From positions 1,341,564-1,405,563 of the forward strand of contig NZ_RKIE01000001.1 in the NCBI RefSeq assembly GCF_003751785.1: a stretch of 64,000 nt of DNA, in the 5' to 3' direction. This document shows positions 24,256 to 32,473 of the stretch, piece after piece. This stretch comes from Frigoribacterium sp. PhB160 (GTDB lineage: Bacteria > Actinomycetota > Actinomycetes > Actinomycetales > Microbacteriaceae). The notes below the pieces were generated by a model. The model was not told the origin of the DNA, searched no databases, and saw only the letters and a program-made list of their open reading frames with translations. Each line of letters starts with the position of its first letter. The stretch's first letter is position 1. Made by a program: the position numbers and the translations under genes.

Positions 24256-25558
24256 CGCCGTCCAGGAGCGGGGCCCGCAGCACGACGTCGGCGCCGAGCA
24301 GTACGTCGTCGGGTCGCTGATGCTGTCCCCGAAGGCGATCTGGGAGGTCCTCGACAGCCTCGTGCCGGCCGACTTCTACCTCCCGAAGCACGAGGTCATC
24401 GTGACCGCGGCCGCGCGCCTCGCGCACCAGAACCAGCCGATCGACGTCATCACCCTGATGGACGAGCTCGGCCGGGCTGGCGAGCTCGAGAAGGCGGGCG
24501 GCGCCGAGTACCTCCACGTGCTCCACAGCGCACCGAGCACCGCGGCGAACGTCGGCTACTACGTCGACATTGTGAAGGACCGGGCGCTCCGCCGCCGCCT
24601 GCAGGACGCCGGCATGCGCGTCGCGCAGATGGGGCAGTCCACCGAGGGAGACGCGTTCGAGCTCGCCGACATCGCCCGGGCCGAGATCGAGGGAGTCGCC
24701 GCCGGCGCCCGCGTCGACGTGCACGCCGTCGGGTCGACGATCGACGCGCTGATCGACCGACTCGATAAGAGCCCCGAGTACGTGCCGACGCCGTGGCCGT
24801 CGCTCGACAAGCTGATCGGCGGGCTCGCGGCCGGGAACCTCATCATCGTCGGCGCCCGCCCCGGTGAGGGGAAGACGATCGTCGGCTTGCAGTGCGCGAC
24901 GCGCCTCGCTCACGAGGGCTTAGTCGCGTTCATCAGCCTCGAGATGGGCGAGGACGAGCTGCAGATCCGCCTCATCGCGCAGTACGGCGAGGTGCACATG
25001 AAGAGCCTGCGGAACCGGAACCTGAACAAGGAGCAGTGGGGCCGCGTCGCGGTCGCTCGGCAGCGGTTCCAGGAGGCGCCGATCTACATCGGCGACGACA
25101 TCTCGACCCTGACGCAGATCCGGTCGTTCGTGCGATCGGTCGCGCGGAAGGGGAAGCTCGCGGGCGTCGTCATCGACTACCTGCAGCTCATCGAGGGCGG
25201 CGGCAAGGAGAACCGGCAGCAGGACGTCGCGGAGTTCAGCCGCGGCCTCAAGAAGATGGCGAAGCAGCTGCAGGTGCCCGTCATCGCCCTGTCGCAGCTC
25301 TCCCGGCCGCCGGCGCAGCGTGCGTCGCGGACGCCGCTGCTGACGGACCTGCGGGAGTCGGGCGCGATCGAGCAGGACGCCGATGTCGTGCTGCTTCTGT
25401 CGTACGACCGCGCGAAGAAGCCGGGCGACCTCGAGGTCGTCGTGGCGAAGAACCGGCACGGCGAGATGGGGACGGTCGTCCTCGACTGGCAGGGCCAGTT
25501 CGCACGGCTGCGAGACAAGAGCTGGGACCCGTTCGGGTCGACCCAGCTGGACATCTGA
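24248..25558 (+). CDS. DnaB-like replicative helicase
   Basis: A 436-aa hexameric 5'-3' helicase. The N-terminal DnaB domain is present (GAEQYVVGSLMLSPKAIWEV). The RecA-like C-terminal domain has Walker A GARPGEGKTIVGLQ, FISLEMGEDELQIRL, Walker B AGVVIDYLQLIEG, then VIALSQLSRPPAQRA and DLRESGAIEQDADVVLLL. It is complete and close to normal length. GTG 24248 overlaps the upstream gene. It probably recruits the host DnaG. Confidence 0.95.
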   Translation: MADAVQERGPQHDVGAEQYVVGSLMLSPKAIWEVLDSLVPADFYLPKHEVIVTAAARLAHQNQPIDVITLMDELGRAGELEKAGGAEYLHVLHSAPSTAANVGYYVDIVKDRALRRRLQDAGMRVAQMGQSTEGDAFELADIARAEIEGVAAGARVDVHAVGSTIDALIDRLDKSPEYVPTPWPSLDKLIGGLAAGNLIIVGARPGEGKTIVGLQCATRLAHEGLVAFISLEMGEDELQIRLIAQYGEVHMKSLRNRNLNKEQWGRVAVARQRFQEAPIYIGDDISTLTQIRSFVRSVARKGKLAGVVIDYLQLIEGGGKENRQQDVAEFSRGLKKMAKQLQVPVIALSQLSRPPAQRASRTPLLTDLRESGAIEQDADVVLLLSYDRAKKPGDLEVVVAKNRHGEMGTVVLDWQGQFARLRDKSWDPFGSTQLDI

Positions 25559-25568
25559 GGAGGACGAG

Positions 25569-25781
25569 ATGGCGATCACCAGGACGCGCGAGGTCACCGT
25601 GGCCGACGCGTGGGCAGACGACGAGGACGGCGTGACGCTCGAGGCCGGCGACGGCCGGGCGACCCTCACGGTCGACGAGGCGCACGCCTTCGGGCAGCAG
25701 ATCATCCAGGCCGCGTTCGAGGCGGCACAGACCATCCGGGAGCGCAACGCGCGCACCGGCGACGACACCACGGCTCTCTGA
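25569..25781 (+). CDS. hypothetical protein
   Basis: A 70-aa acidic protein between helicase and SSB genes. GAGGAGGACGAG precedes ATG 25569, a strong ribosome binding site overlapping the helicase stop region. No domain is recognised (MAITRTREVTVADAWADDED). Confidence 0.6.
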   Translation: MAITRTREVTVADAWADDEDGVTLEAGDGRATLTVDEAHAFGQQIIQAAFEAAQTIRERNARTGDDTTAL

Positions 25782-25799
25782 GCCAGGAAGCAGGACACC

Positions 25800-26270
25800 A
25801 TGAGCAACCCGAACATCACCATCAATGGCCGGCTGTCGAAGGACCCCGAGGGTCGCACGGCGAACGGCAAGAGCGTGGCCGAGATCACGGTCCCGCAGCA
25901 GCGGTCCCGCAAGGTGGACGGCGGCGGGTACGAGAACGTGGGCGGCACGTCGTGGATCACGGCCACCTTCTGGGAAGGCGACGCGGACGCGGTCATGGCG
26001 TCGCTCGCGAAGGGCAGCGAGGTCATCGTGACCGGCCAGCTCGCGACGCAGGAGTACCGGACCCGGGAGGGAGAGCAGCGGACGAAGCTCGTGATCGAGT
26101 TCCCGAAGGTGGCCCTTGTGCTGAAGTCCGGGCAGGCGCCCTCGGGCGGCGGGCAGCGTCAAGGCGTGGCGGCGCCGCAGGAGCCTTGGGCGAGCGCACC
26201 GCCCGCCGCGGACGCGTGGGCGGCGCCGAGCACCGGCGGCGCGACCTACAACGACGAGACGCCGTTCTGA
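25800..26270 (+). CDS. single-stranded DNA-binding protein
   Basis: A 156-aa SSB with an OB fold: NITINGRLSKDPEGRTANGK, TSWITATFWEGDADAVMASL, GSEVIVTGQLATQEYR. The C-terminus is Pro/Ala-rich and ends in NDETPF, resembling the acidic tip (D-D-x-P-F) that binds replication partners. It is likely used with Bet and the helicase. Its stop overlaps the next gene (ATGA). Confidence 0.92.
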   Translation: MSNPNITINGRLSKDPEGRTANGKSVAEITVPQQRSRKVDGGGYENVGGTSWITATFWEGDADAVMASLAKGSEVIVTGQLATQEYRTREGEQRTKLVIEFPKVALVLKSGQAPSGGGQRQGVAAPQEPWASAPPAADAWAAPSTGGATYNDETPF

Positions 26271-26491
26271 TGGACGGCGACAAGGTGCAGGCCACCTACC
26301 ACGACGGCACGTACGACCCGCTGCCGGGCTCGACCCCGGTGCCTGAGAAGACCCTCGACCGGGCGAAGCTGCTCGCCCACCTCGCCACGAAGGCAGGACA
26401 CAAGAACCTGCTGATCCACTCCGTCGTCTCGGGCCTCATCACGGCCGTGAAGCGCGGCGATTTCGACACCACCGAGGAGGCCCGGCGATGA
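26270..26491 (+). CDS. hypothetical protein
   Basis: A 73-aa frame overlapping SSB (ATGA) and the next gene (ATGA). The sequence has no recognised domain; LLAHLATKAGHKNLLIHSVV is probably helical. Tight coupling supports a real gene. Confidence 0.6.
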   Translation: MDGDKVQATYHDGTYDPLPGSTPVPEKTLDRAKLLAHLATKAGHKNLLIHSVVSGLITAVKRGDFDTTEEARR

Positions 26492-27387
26492 CCGAGCTCG
26501 ATACCATGACCACCCCCACCGACGAGGACCTGCTGCAGCTCGCCGCCGCCCGGGCCCGCCGGCGCCTGCTCGAGGCGCCCGCCCTCGTCGGCTACGTCCG
26601 CGCCCTCATGGTCCCCGGCCTCGGGGGCGCCCAGGACGGCATGCCCCGCGCTGCGTCGAAGACAGCACCGCTGCCCATGCGGGCCGACGCCGTCGACGAC
26701 ACCGACGACATCTTCGCCCGCCTCACGTACTGGGTGAACTACTGGTCGACGGCCTACAAGGTCGCCCCGCCGTCCGCGGTGCTCGTGCACTGGGCCCGCG
26801 ACGGCGAGGCCGCCGGCTTCCGAGCCGAGACGACCCCGGCCGGCGCCCAGGCGCTCCTGACGCAGGTCACGACGTGGCTGCTCATCCGGCACGACCTCAT
26901 CGCCCTGCACGCCGATGGCCCGGTGTTCTTCGACGACGTCAACGAGATGCTGCGCTCCCTGTGGGCGAAGTACCCGACCGCCCCGCGTGCCGCCCGCGGT
27001 GTCCTCGACCGTGCCTGCCCGGTCTGTGACAGGTTCGCCTTCGGCGCGCACTGGCCCGACGACGCCGACGTGGACGGGTTCGAGCTGTCGTGCTCGTTCT
27101 GCGGGCACAGCCAGCCCGCGGCCGACTTCATCCGCGCCGGCCGCGTCCGCGAGCTCATGCACGAGCTGCGCGAGGAGCACGCCGATCCGCGATCTGAGTG
27201 GTGGACCAAGCGGCAGGCGATGCTCGAGCTTGACCTGGGCAAGAGCACGCTGAACCGGTACATCGCCGACGGCGACCTGCAGACGTACACGGTGCAGGGC
27301 ACGGTCTACGTCAACACCGAGGACCTGCTCACCCTGTGGCGCGCGAAGCGCACCTCGACGAAGGAAACCCGGGCGGTCGGGGCATGA
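26488..27387 (+). CDS. hypothetical protein with zinc knuckle and C-terminal winged helix
   Basis: A 299-aa protein of unknown function. A CPVCDRF ... CSFCGHS four-cysteine motif (about residues 177-210) suggests a zinc site. The C-terminal 50 residues (WWTKRQAMLELDLGKSTLNR, QTYTVQGTVYVNTEDLLTLW) look like an excisionase/MerR-type winged helix. As the last large gene of the early operon it may be a DNA-binding regulator, for example of late genes or excision; this is inference. Confidence 0.6.
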   Translation: MTELDTMTTPTDEDLLQLAAARARRRLLEAPALVGYVRALMVPGLGGAQDGMPRAASKTAPLPMRADAVDDTDDIFARLTYWVNYWSTAYKVAPPSAVLVHWARDGEAAGFRAETTPAGAQALLTQVTTWLLIRHDLIALHADGPVFFDDVNEMLRSLWAKYPTAPRAARGVLDRACPVCDRFAFGAHWPDDADVDGFELSCSFCGHSQPAADFIRAGRVRELMHELREEHADPRSEWWTKRQAMLELDLGKSTLNRYIADGDLQTYTVQGTVYVNTEDLLTLWRAKRTSTKETRAVGA

Positions 27388-27542
27388 ACGGCCGCATCCT
27401 GCGGGGCGACGGCTGGGCACTCACGAGTCCAGAGGGCCCGCACGGGCGCGGGTGCGACGCCTTGCTGTCCCACGAGTTCGCGCCAATCTGCGACTGCGGG
27501 CTCGTCGAACTCGTCTGGACCGACACGCCGCCAGGCGCGTAG
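27384..27542 (+). CDS. small hypothetical protein
   Basis: A 52-aa frame coupled by ATGA to the upstream gene, with Cys/His residues (RGCDALLSHEFAPICDCG) that could bind metal. It is the last gene before two hairpins that end the early operon. Confidence 0.5.
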   Translation: MNGRILRGDGWALTSPEGPHGRGCDALLSHEFAPICDCGLVELVWTDTPPGA

Positions 27543-27588
27543 TTGCAGGCCTGGGCCGATCTGAGTTAGCCTGGCGCCAGCGAACCCG

Positions 27589-27619
27589 ACCGCCCGAGCC
27601 CTTACCGGCCGGGCGGTTT
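27589..27619 (+). terminator. terminator of early operon
   Basis: Arms CCGCCCG (27590-27596) and CGGGCGG (27610-27616) pair and are followed by TTT. The hairpin lies about 50 bp after the last early gene. Confidence 0.6.
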
Positions 27620-27705
27620 GGCGTTAACGCAGCTCTCCCCGGGCCCCTCGGGTCGAGAGCCGGGTGCTGATCCTCCTGGGTGTCGGACCATCACGGATCA
27701 TCTGC

Positions 27706-27740
27706 GCGGCCGGGCGCCCTTCGGGTGGACGCCCGGCCGC
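27706..27740 (+). terminator. second hairpin before structural genes
   Basis: A perfect 11-bp GC stem (27706-27716 with 27730-27740) and a 13-base loop. There is no T run; it may act as an attenuator or protect the mRNA of the collagen-like gene, whose ATG is 26 bp downstream. Confidence 0.5.
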
Positions 27741-27765
27741 GTCACGTCACCTCGGGGGAGGACGC

Positions 27766-28433
27766 ATGCGCCGCGAAATCGTCAGCACCGTGAGCACCGC
27801 CATGAAGGCCGCGGTCGCTCGCGCACAGTCCACGGCAGACAACGCCCGCCAGATGGTCCTGAACCGCGACAAGGTCCTCGCTGACCTCGACGCGGACACG
27901 GCGACCCTGGGCGACGCGATCGCCGCGGCGGGTACCGAGCACGCCTCGATGCGCGAGGAGTGGGAGACCGCCGACCAGGCCTTTACGGATCGCCTCGACG
28001 GCATCCAGCTCACGCCGGGGCCTCGGGGGAACGACGGCAGCCCGGGCCGCGACGGATCACCTGGCCGCGATGGTGCCGCAGGCAGGACGGTGTGCCGGGC
28101 AAGGATGGCGCGCCCGGGAAGGACGGCGCCCCTGGCGCGGCCGCCACCGCAGCGAGCGTCGGGATAAGCAGCGGCACCGCAGCGATGACCGGGACGCTCC
28201 TCGCCGGCGCCACCACCGACGTCATCGTGACCCTCAGCACACCGTTCGGGACGGCCGCGTACGCCGCGACCGCGACGATCATCGGCGGCACCGGCCTCCT
28301 CGGGAAGCTCGTCGTGCAGGGCATCGTCGGCCAGACCTCCACCACCGTCACCGTGCGGGTGCAGAACACGGGCCTCGCCGGCCTCGCCAGCACCGGCGCC
28401 ACCATCTCCGTCGTCGCAGTCCGCCTCACCTGA
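27766..28433 (+). pseudogene. collagen-like phage protein, split by a frameshift
   Basis: The frame from ATG 27766 (good GGGGGAGG site) has a helical N-terminus and then collagen-type triplets (GPRGNDGSPGRDGSPGRDG), but near 28080 it goes out of frame and stops at 28167. In the -1 frame the triplets resume (DGVPGKDGAPGKDGAPG) and lead into a 90-residue beta-rich domain ending VVAVRLT at 28433. Joined, the protein would be about 222 aa and resemble collagen-containing tail-fibre-like proteins. A single missing base, an assembly error or programmed frameshifting are possible; no classical slippery heptamer is seen. Confidence 0.65.
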
Positions 28434-28446
28434 CAGGAGCAGCAGC

Positions 28447-28740
28447 ATGGCCGACCACGTCCTCGCCGCACCCAACAAGGGCCTCTACGAGATCGACCTC
28501 CCCGCCGAAACGATCGTCACCGTCGAGGTCGAGCCCGCCGGCTCCGAACCCGTCACCGACGTCGAGGTCCTCGTGCACGACGCCGACACCCCGGTGTACG
28601 TCCGCAACGGCACCGCCGTCGACGTGCAGGACCCGCAGGCGTACCTCGTCCCACCCGGCACCTCAGCCGCGTACGTCCCCGCCACGACGATCGCGCTCAT
28701 CTGCGCGTCGGACTCGCGGGTGTCACTGATCCGCCGCTGA
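28447..28740 (+). CDS. hypothetical structural-type protein
   Basis: A 97-aa protein rich in beta-prone segments (YEIDLPAETIVTVEVEPAG, DVEVLVHDADTPVYVRNG), ending SRVSLIRR. It follows the collagen-like gene after AGGAGCAGCAGC, so the two are probably translated together. It could be a small decoration or fibre-associated protein. Confidence 0.6.
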   Translation: MADHVLAAPNKGLYEIDLPAETIVTVEVEPAGSEPVTDVEVLVHDADTPVYVRNGTAVDVQDPQAYLVPPGTSAAYVPATTIALICASDSRVSLIRR

Positions 28741-28988
28741 CCAGACTTCGGTGCGCACCACCCACACACACGCCCACCGGCGATGCGCTCCCGCTCCACC
28801 GTCTGACACCCGGTCCTGCGGACGCGCGCACCGCACACCCTGCCTGCCGGGGTGAGTGCGCACCGAATCCACTTCGAGCGGGACCGTCAACGGTCCTCGT
28901 GTGTATTCCGCCGAAGGACGCCCACGACGCCGAGTTCACCGGCCAGGCGCACCTGCGGTCCCGCTCGTCGCACCACCAGGGAGGCACG
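28741..28988. other. non-coding region upstream of HNH/terminase genes, cos candidate
   Basis: No gene is seen in these 248 bp. A perfect 12-bp inverted repeat, TTCGGTGCGCAC (28747-28758) and GTGCGCACCGAA (28857-28868), brackets a C-rich segment; a third copy of GGTGCGCAC lies at 30354-30362, upstream of TerS. Phages with an HNH gene next to the terminase typically have cos here, so this is the best cos candidate. The cut site cannot be read. Confidence 0.4.
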
Positions 28989-29276
28989 ATGCCCCGTGTA
29001 GCCGGCCGCCGTCACCGCGAGATGCGAGACGAAGAGAAGGCCCGCTGGTCCCAGGAGAACCGCCCCTGCTGCATCTGCGGCATGGCGACCATCGACTGGG
29101 ACGCTCCCGCTAACGAACCCGACGCGTTCGAGCTCGAGCACCCTCTGCCGGTGAAGACGCACCCGCACCTCGAGTTCGAGCCGTCGAACAGAAAGCCCTC
29201 TCACCACCGGTGCAACCGCGCCAAGGGGGCGGGGCCCAGCATGCCGACCATCGGGACCACGTCCGAGACGTGGTGA
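28989..29276 (+). CDS. HNH endonuclease, terminase-associated
   Basis: A 95-aa HNH protein: ENRPCCICGMATIDW (CxxC), FELEHPLPVKTHPHLEFEPS (the EH pair), NRKPSHHRCNRAKG (Asn and last His). HNH proteins next to TerS/TerL are required with terminase for cos cleavage in HK97-type phages. Here it is separated from TerS by two cargo-like genes. AGGGAGGC precedes ATG 28989. Confidence 0.85.
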   Translation: MPRVAGRRHREMRDEEKARWSQENRPCCICGMATIDWDAPANEPDAFELEHPLPVKTHPHLEFEPSNRKPSHHRCNRAKGAGPSMPTIGTTSETW

Positions 29277-29284
29277 CTAAAGAG

Positions 29285-29533
29285 CTAGATGCCGCTCGCG
29301 TCCACGGGAATGACAATGCGCTTCGTCAACACGAACGACAGCAGCACCTCGTCCCCGAAAGGCTGCAGCGAGTGCGAGACGATCTCGAACCCACTGTTCA
29401 AGACCAGGATCAAGTCCGGGTTGCTCGCATAGTTCACGTCTGCCACGTGGACTCCACCGAGCGTGTCGGGCATCACCGCCTCGGCAGGTATACGCCACGC
29501 GACAACTCGAACCTCAGCACCAATGTCAGTCAT
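29285..29533 (-). CDS. hypothetical protein, divergent cargo gene
   Basis: An 82-aa minus-strand protein (MTDIGAEVRVVAWRIPAEAV, NPDLILVLNSGFEIVSHSL) with alternating hydrophobic pattern of beta strands. It interrupts the HNH-terminase module together with the divergent DUF4145 gene. Base composition around it is noticeably less GC-rich than in the neighbours, as expected of a recently acquired gene. No family is recognised; ATG 29533 is chosen over longer in-frame starts because these would overlap the divergent gene. Confidence 0.6.
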   Translation of the reverse strand: MTDIGAEVRVVAWRIPAEAVMPDTLGGVHVADVNYASNPDLILVLNSGFEIVSHSLQPFGDEVLLSFVLTKRIVIPVDASGI

Positions 29534-29636
29534 GAACTCAACGTAACCTTCACCACCGACAACCGCGCGACAACGACCGCGCTCTGACGACTTGACCCGG
29601 CAGAACGATACGGTCTCGCCTGGCATGATTCCTGAC

Positions 29637-30287
29637 ATGCCGACTCGCCTCTGCCCATACTGCAACGCCATTGCCGACCTAGCCCCCGGCTGGTCGACAT
29701 CAGAGTTCGCTGGCTACGCCTCGGGTGGAGGCGGCAGGCGCTACCTCGTCCGCATGGCTTGCATATGCATGAACTGCCGCCATCTGAGCATTGCAGTGCT
29801 CGAGCACTCCAGCGTCGACGCCCCGGCGGGAACAGCAGCACACACCCTCCGTCGAATCCTGGAGCAAGAGCGGGTGACCAGCTGGACACCACTGGCCGCG
29901 TCAGCCCCAGACTTCGACAGAGTCCCCGAACACGTGGCACGCTGCGCTCAGCAGGCCCACGTGAGTCACCAAGTCGGTGCCGAAATCGCCAGCATCTTGA
30001 TGACCCGCACCACCATCGAGGCCACAGCCAAGAGCAAGGGACTTACCAGCGGCAACTTGTACTCCAAGATCGAAGCTATGGCAGAGCAAGGCATCATCCG
30101 GCGCGACGCACTTAACGTCGCACACGCCATCCGGCACCTCGGCAACGACATGGCACACGGCGACGTAGAAGACCCACCCACACCCGAAGACGCCAGCGAC
30201 GCCCTCAAGCTCATGGACCTCATCCTCAGCGAGGTCTACCAAGCCACCAGCCTCGCCGACGAGATCCTCAAACGCCGCAACGGGTAG
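29637..30287 (+). CDS. DUF4145-domain protein
   Basis: A 216-aa protein (ATG 29637; ATG 29625 and TTG 29592 also possible). The N-terminus carries a CPYC ... CMNC zinc ribbon; the C-terminal domain matches DUF4145 (ARCAQQAHVSHQVGAEIAS, AIRHLGNDMAHGDVEDPPTP). DUF4145 occurs alone or fused to restriction-type enzymes and in defence-associated genes. Its position as an insertion between HNH and terminase genes, with less GC-rich codons, marks it as cargo. A defence or exclusion function is inference. Confidence 0.75.
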   Translation: MPTRLCPYCNAIADLAPGWSTSEFAGYASGGGGRRYLVRMACICMNCRHLSIAVLEHSSVDAPAGTAAHTLRRILEQERVTSWTPLAASAPDFDRVPEHVARCAQQAHVSHQVGAEIASILMTRTTIEATAKSKGLTSGNLYSKIEAMAEQGIIRRDALNVAHAIRHLGNDMAHGDVEDPPTPEDASDALKLMDLILSEVYQATSLADEILKRRNG

Positions 30288-30362
30288 GGGCGGTCACATC
30301 GCCAGCCACCACCACCCAGGACCATTCGCCGGGAGTGATCTTCCCCACCCACGGGTGCGCAC

Positions 30363-30383
30363 ACGCGAACGTCGTGTTCGCGT
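30363..30383. promoter_or_regulatory. inverted repeat upstream of TerS
   Basis: Perfect 8-bp arms ACGCGAAC (30363-30370) and GTTCGCGT (30376-30383) with a 5-bp spacer, directly after a GGTGCGCAC motif and 21 bp before the TerS start. It could be an operator for late genes or a terminase recognition site. Confidence 0.35.
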
Positions 30384-30404
30384 TCGCAGCACGAGGAGGT
30401 CGTG

Positions 30405-30866
30405 ATGGCTCAGACGCCGGAACAGCGACGGGCCGCTGCGCGTGAGCGGATGCGGAAGAAGCGGGAGCAGGAGCGGGGGCAGCGTGCTGCTGCCACCCCA
30501 GCGCCCGCGAACGCGGCGAACGTGCCCGAGGCGCGTCCGATGCGCGAGGCCGTCGACAACGCGAACGCTGCCGCTCGGTGGCTGACGCTGTCGGACGAGG
30601 CGTCGAAGGAGCAGGCGCGGCAGCTCGCGGATGACGTGGACGCGTCGAACGCTGTCGGCGATCGGGCGGCTGCCCGTGCTGCGCACCGTGCCCTGTCGCG
30701 CGTGCTGAACGACCTCGGCGCGACACCTTCCGTGCGGCTGCAGCGCGAGCTGCGGTCCCGGCGACTGATCGAGGAGAAGGGCGGCGGCGATGACGGACAC
30801 GCTGCGGCCACCGGCACGACAGGCGTCGTCACGCAGTTCGAGCGGCCAGCGCGCCGCGCGAGATAA
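30405..30866 (+). CDS. terminase small subunit (putative)
   Basis: A 153-aa protein with a very basic N-terminus (RRAAARERMRKKREQERGQR) and a helical middle, encoded directly before TerL, the position of TerS. It should recognise cos and recruit the large subunit. There is little sequence identity to expect in this family, so the call rests on position and size. ATG 30405 is preferred over GTG 30402 because the GAGGAGG site is then 6-7 bases away. It overlaps TerL by 77 bp. Confidence 0.7.
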   Translation: MAQTPEQRRAAARERMRKKREQERGQRAAATPAPANAANVPEARPMREAVDNANAAARWLTLSDEASKEQARQLADDVDASNAVGDRAAARAAHRALSRVLNDLGATPSVRLQRELRSRRLIEEKGGGDDGHAAATGTTGVVTQFERPARRAR

Positions 30867-32457
30867 GCGCTACGGGTCGGTCACGCCTCGGCTGTTCACG
30901 CCGCCGCTGCGGGAGCTGACGCCGGAGACGTCGCTGGGCTTCGAGGTGATCGAGTTCGCGGACTGGGCACGGAACCGGCTCGAGGAGCTGGACGCAACCC
31001 GCGCGGTCGGCGACGACATCGACTACTTGGGGATGATGCCGCGGCTGCTCGAGTGGCAGCGGTGGCTCCTGATCCACGCGCTCGAGCTGCTGCCGGGCGA
31101 GCAGTCGGTGCCGCGGTTCCGCACGGTGCTGCTGCTCGTGGCCCGGCAGAACGGCAAGAGCACGGTGCTGACGGTACTGATCCTGTGGCGCCTGTTCCAG
31201 GACCGGGCGCGCATGGTCCTCGAGACTCATGCCTCGCTCGAGCACGCGCGCATGGCGTGGCAGGAAGCCGTCGACATCGCGGAGGCGATCCCCGAGCTGG
31301 CCGACGAGATCGCGCAGAACCTCGCGGGCGGCAAGGGGTCGCAGCTGCTGAAGCTTGACGGCGGCGAGCAGTTCAAGATCGCGTCCGCGAACCGTCGCGG
31401 CGGCCGCGGGTTCCGCGGTGACCTCGTCATCTTCGACGAGCTCCGCGAGCACCAGGACACCCGAGCGTGGTCGGCGACGTCGAAGACGACTCTGGCCCGG
31501 CGCCGCGCGCAGGTCTGGGGCGTCTCGAACGCCGGCGACACGCTCTCGGTCGTGCTGCGCCACCTGCGGAAGGTGGCCCTCGCGGCCATCACGGGCGAGG
31601 CTGTCGAAGGCATCCCCGAGGGAGAGGTCGACTCGAGCGCTACCGGTCTGTTCGAGTGGTCGGCCGGCGAAGTCGACGGTGCCCCTCGTGGCATCTGGGA
31701 CCGCGACGGCTGGGTCGAGGCGAACCCGTCCATGGGGCACACCGAGCTCGACGAGCGCGCGATCGCCGCAGCGGCTGCCGAGGACACAGAGCAGGACTTC
31801 CGCACCGAGGTGCTGTGCCAGTTCGTGACCAGTACCGCCACGGGCCCGTTCCCAACGGGCGGCTGGGAGGCCACCCGGGCGGAGCGCGTCGTGCGCGACA
31901 CCGACCGGCTGGCAACGTACTGCGTCGACACGTCGTGGAACCGGCAGATGACGCACATCGCGCTGGCGTTCTACGACGTCGAGGGGCGTGCTCGCGTGGA
32001 GATCGCGGCGTCCCGCGCCGGCACCGAGTGGGTCATCCCGTGGCTGATGTCCCCGCAGCGCAAGATCGAGCCGGAGTTCGTGACACTGCAGGCGAAAGGC
32101 GCACCAGTCGGTTCGCTCGTGGCCGAGTTCGAGCGTGCCGGCATCGCGTTCACCGACTGGGGCGGCCCTGACCTCGGGCGCGCCTCCGGCGTGATGTTCG
32201 ACATGATCCGCCAGGCCGTGGACCCGGAACTGCCCCAGGTGGTCTTCACACACGGCAACCAGCCAGTGCTGGACGTCGCTGCCACGTCGGCCGTCGTCAA
32301 GACGTTCGGCGACGGCTGGGGCATCGACCGGCAGAAGTCACCCGAGGACGCCGCACCGCTGGTCGCTGCGCTCGGTGCGCTGTGGCTGCTCAACACCAAC
32401 CCGGAGCCACGCGGCTCCGCGTACGACGACGAGGACGCGAGCGTGCTCGTGTTCTAG
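30790..32457 (+). CDS. terminase large subunit
   Basis: A 555-aa packaging motor. The ATPase domain has Walker A VARQNGKSTVLTVL and Walker B GDLVIFDELREHQD; a coupling motif follows. The nuclease domain begins around YCVDTSWNRQMTHIALAFYD, where the first metal-binding Asp lies. The length is typical of HK97/lambda-like actinophage enzymes. It packages DNA into the procapsid through the portal encoded next. Confidence 0.95.
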   Translation: MTDTLRPPARQASSRSSSGQRAARDKRYGSVTPRLFTPPLRELTPETSLGFEVIEFADWARNRLEELDATRAVGDDIDYLGMMPRLLEWQRWLLIHALELLPGEQSVPRFRTVLLLVARQNGKSTVLTVLILWRLFQDRARMVLETHASLEHARMAWQEAVDIAEAIPELADEIAQNLAGGKGSQLLKLDGGEQFKIASANRRGGRGFRGDLVIFDELREHQDTRAWSATSKTTLARRRAQVWGVSNAGDTLSVVLRHLRKVALAAITGEAVEGIPEGEVDSSATGLFEWSAGEVDGAPRGIWDRDGWVEANPSMGHTELDERAIAAAAAEDTEQDFRTEVLCQFVTSTATGPFPTGGWEATRAERVVRDTDRLATYCVDTSWNRQMTHIALAFYDVEGRARVEIAASRAGTEWVIPWLMSPQRKIEPEFVTLQAKGAPVGSLVAEFERAGIAFTDWGGPDLGRASGVMFDMIRQAVDPELPQVVFTHGNQPVLDVAATSAVVKTFGDGWGIDRQKSPEDAAPLVAALGALWLLNTNPEPRGSAYDDEDASVLVF

Positions 32458-32473
32458 AACGCTGGGAGGCGCC

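Noticed and set aside
26488-27387. Excisionase
   Set aside because: Only the C-terminal winged helix is suggestive; the protein is far larger than known excisionases and lies in the early operon away from int, so it is left as hypothetical.
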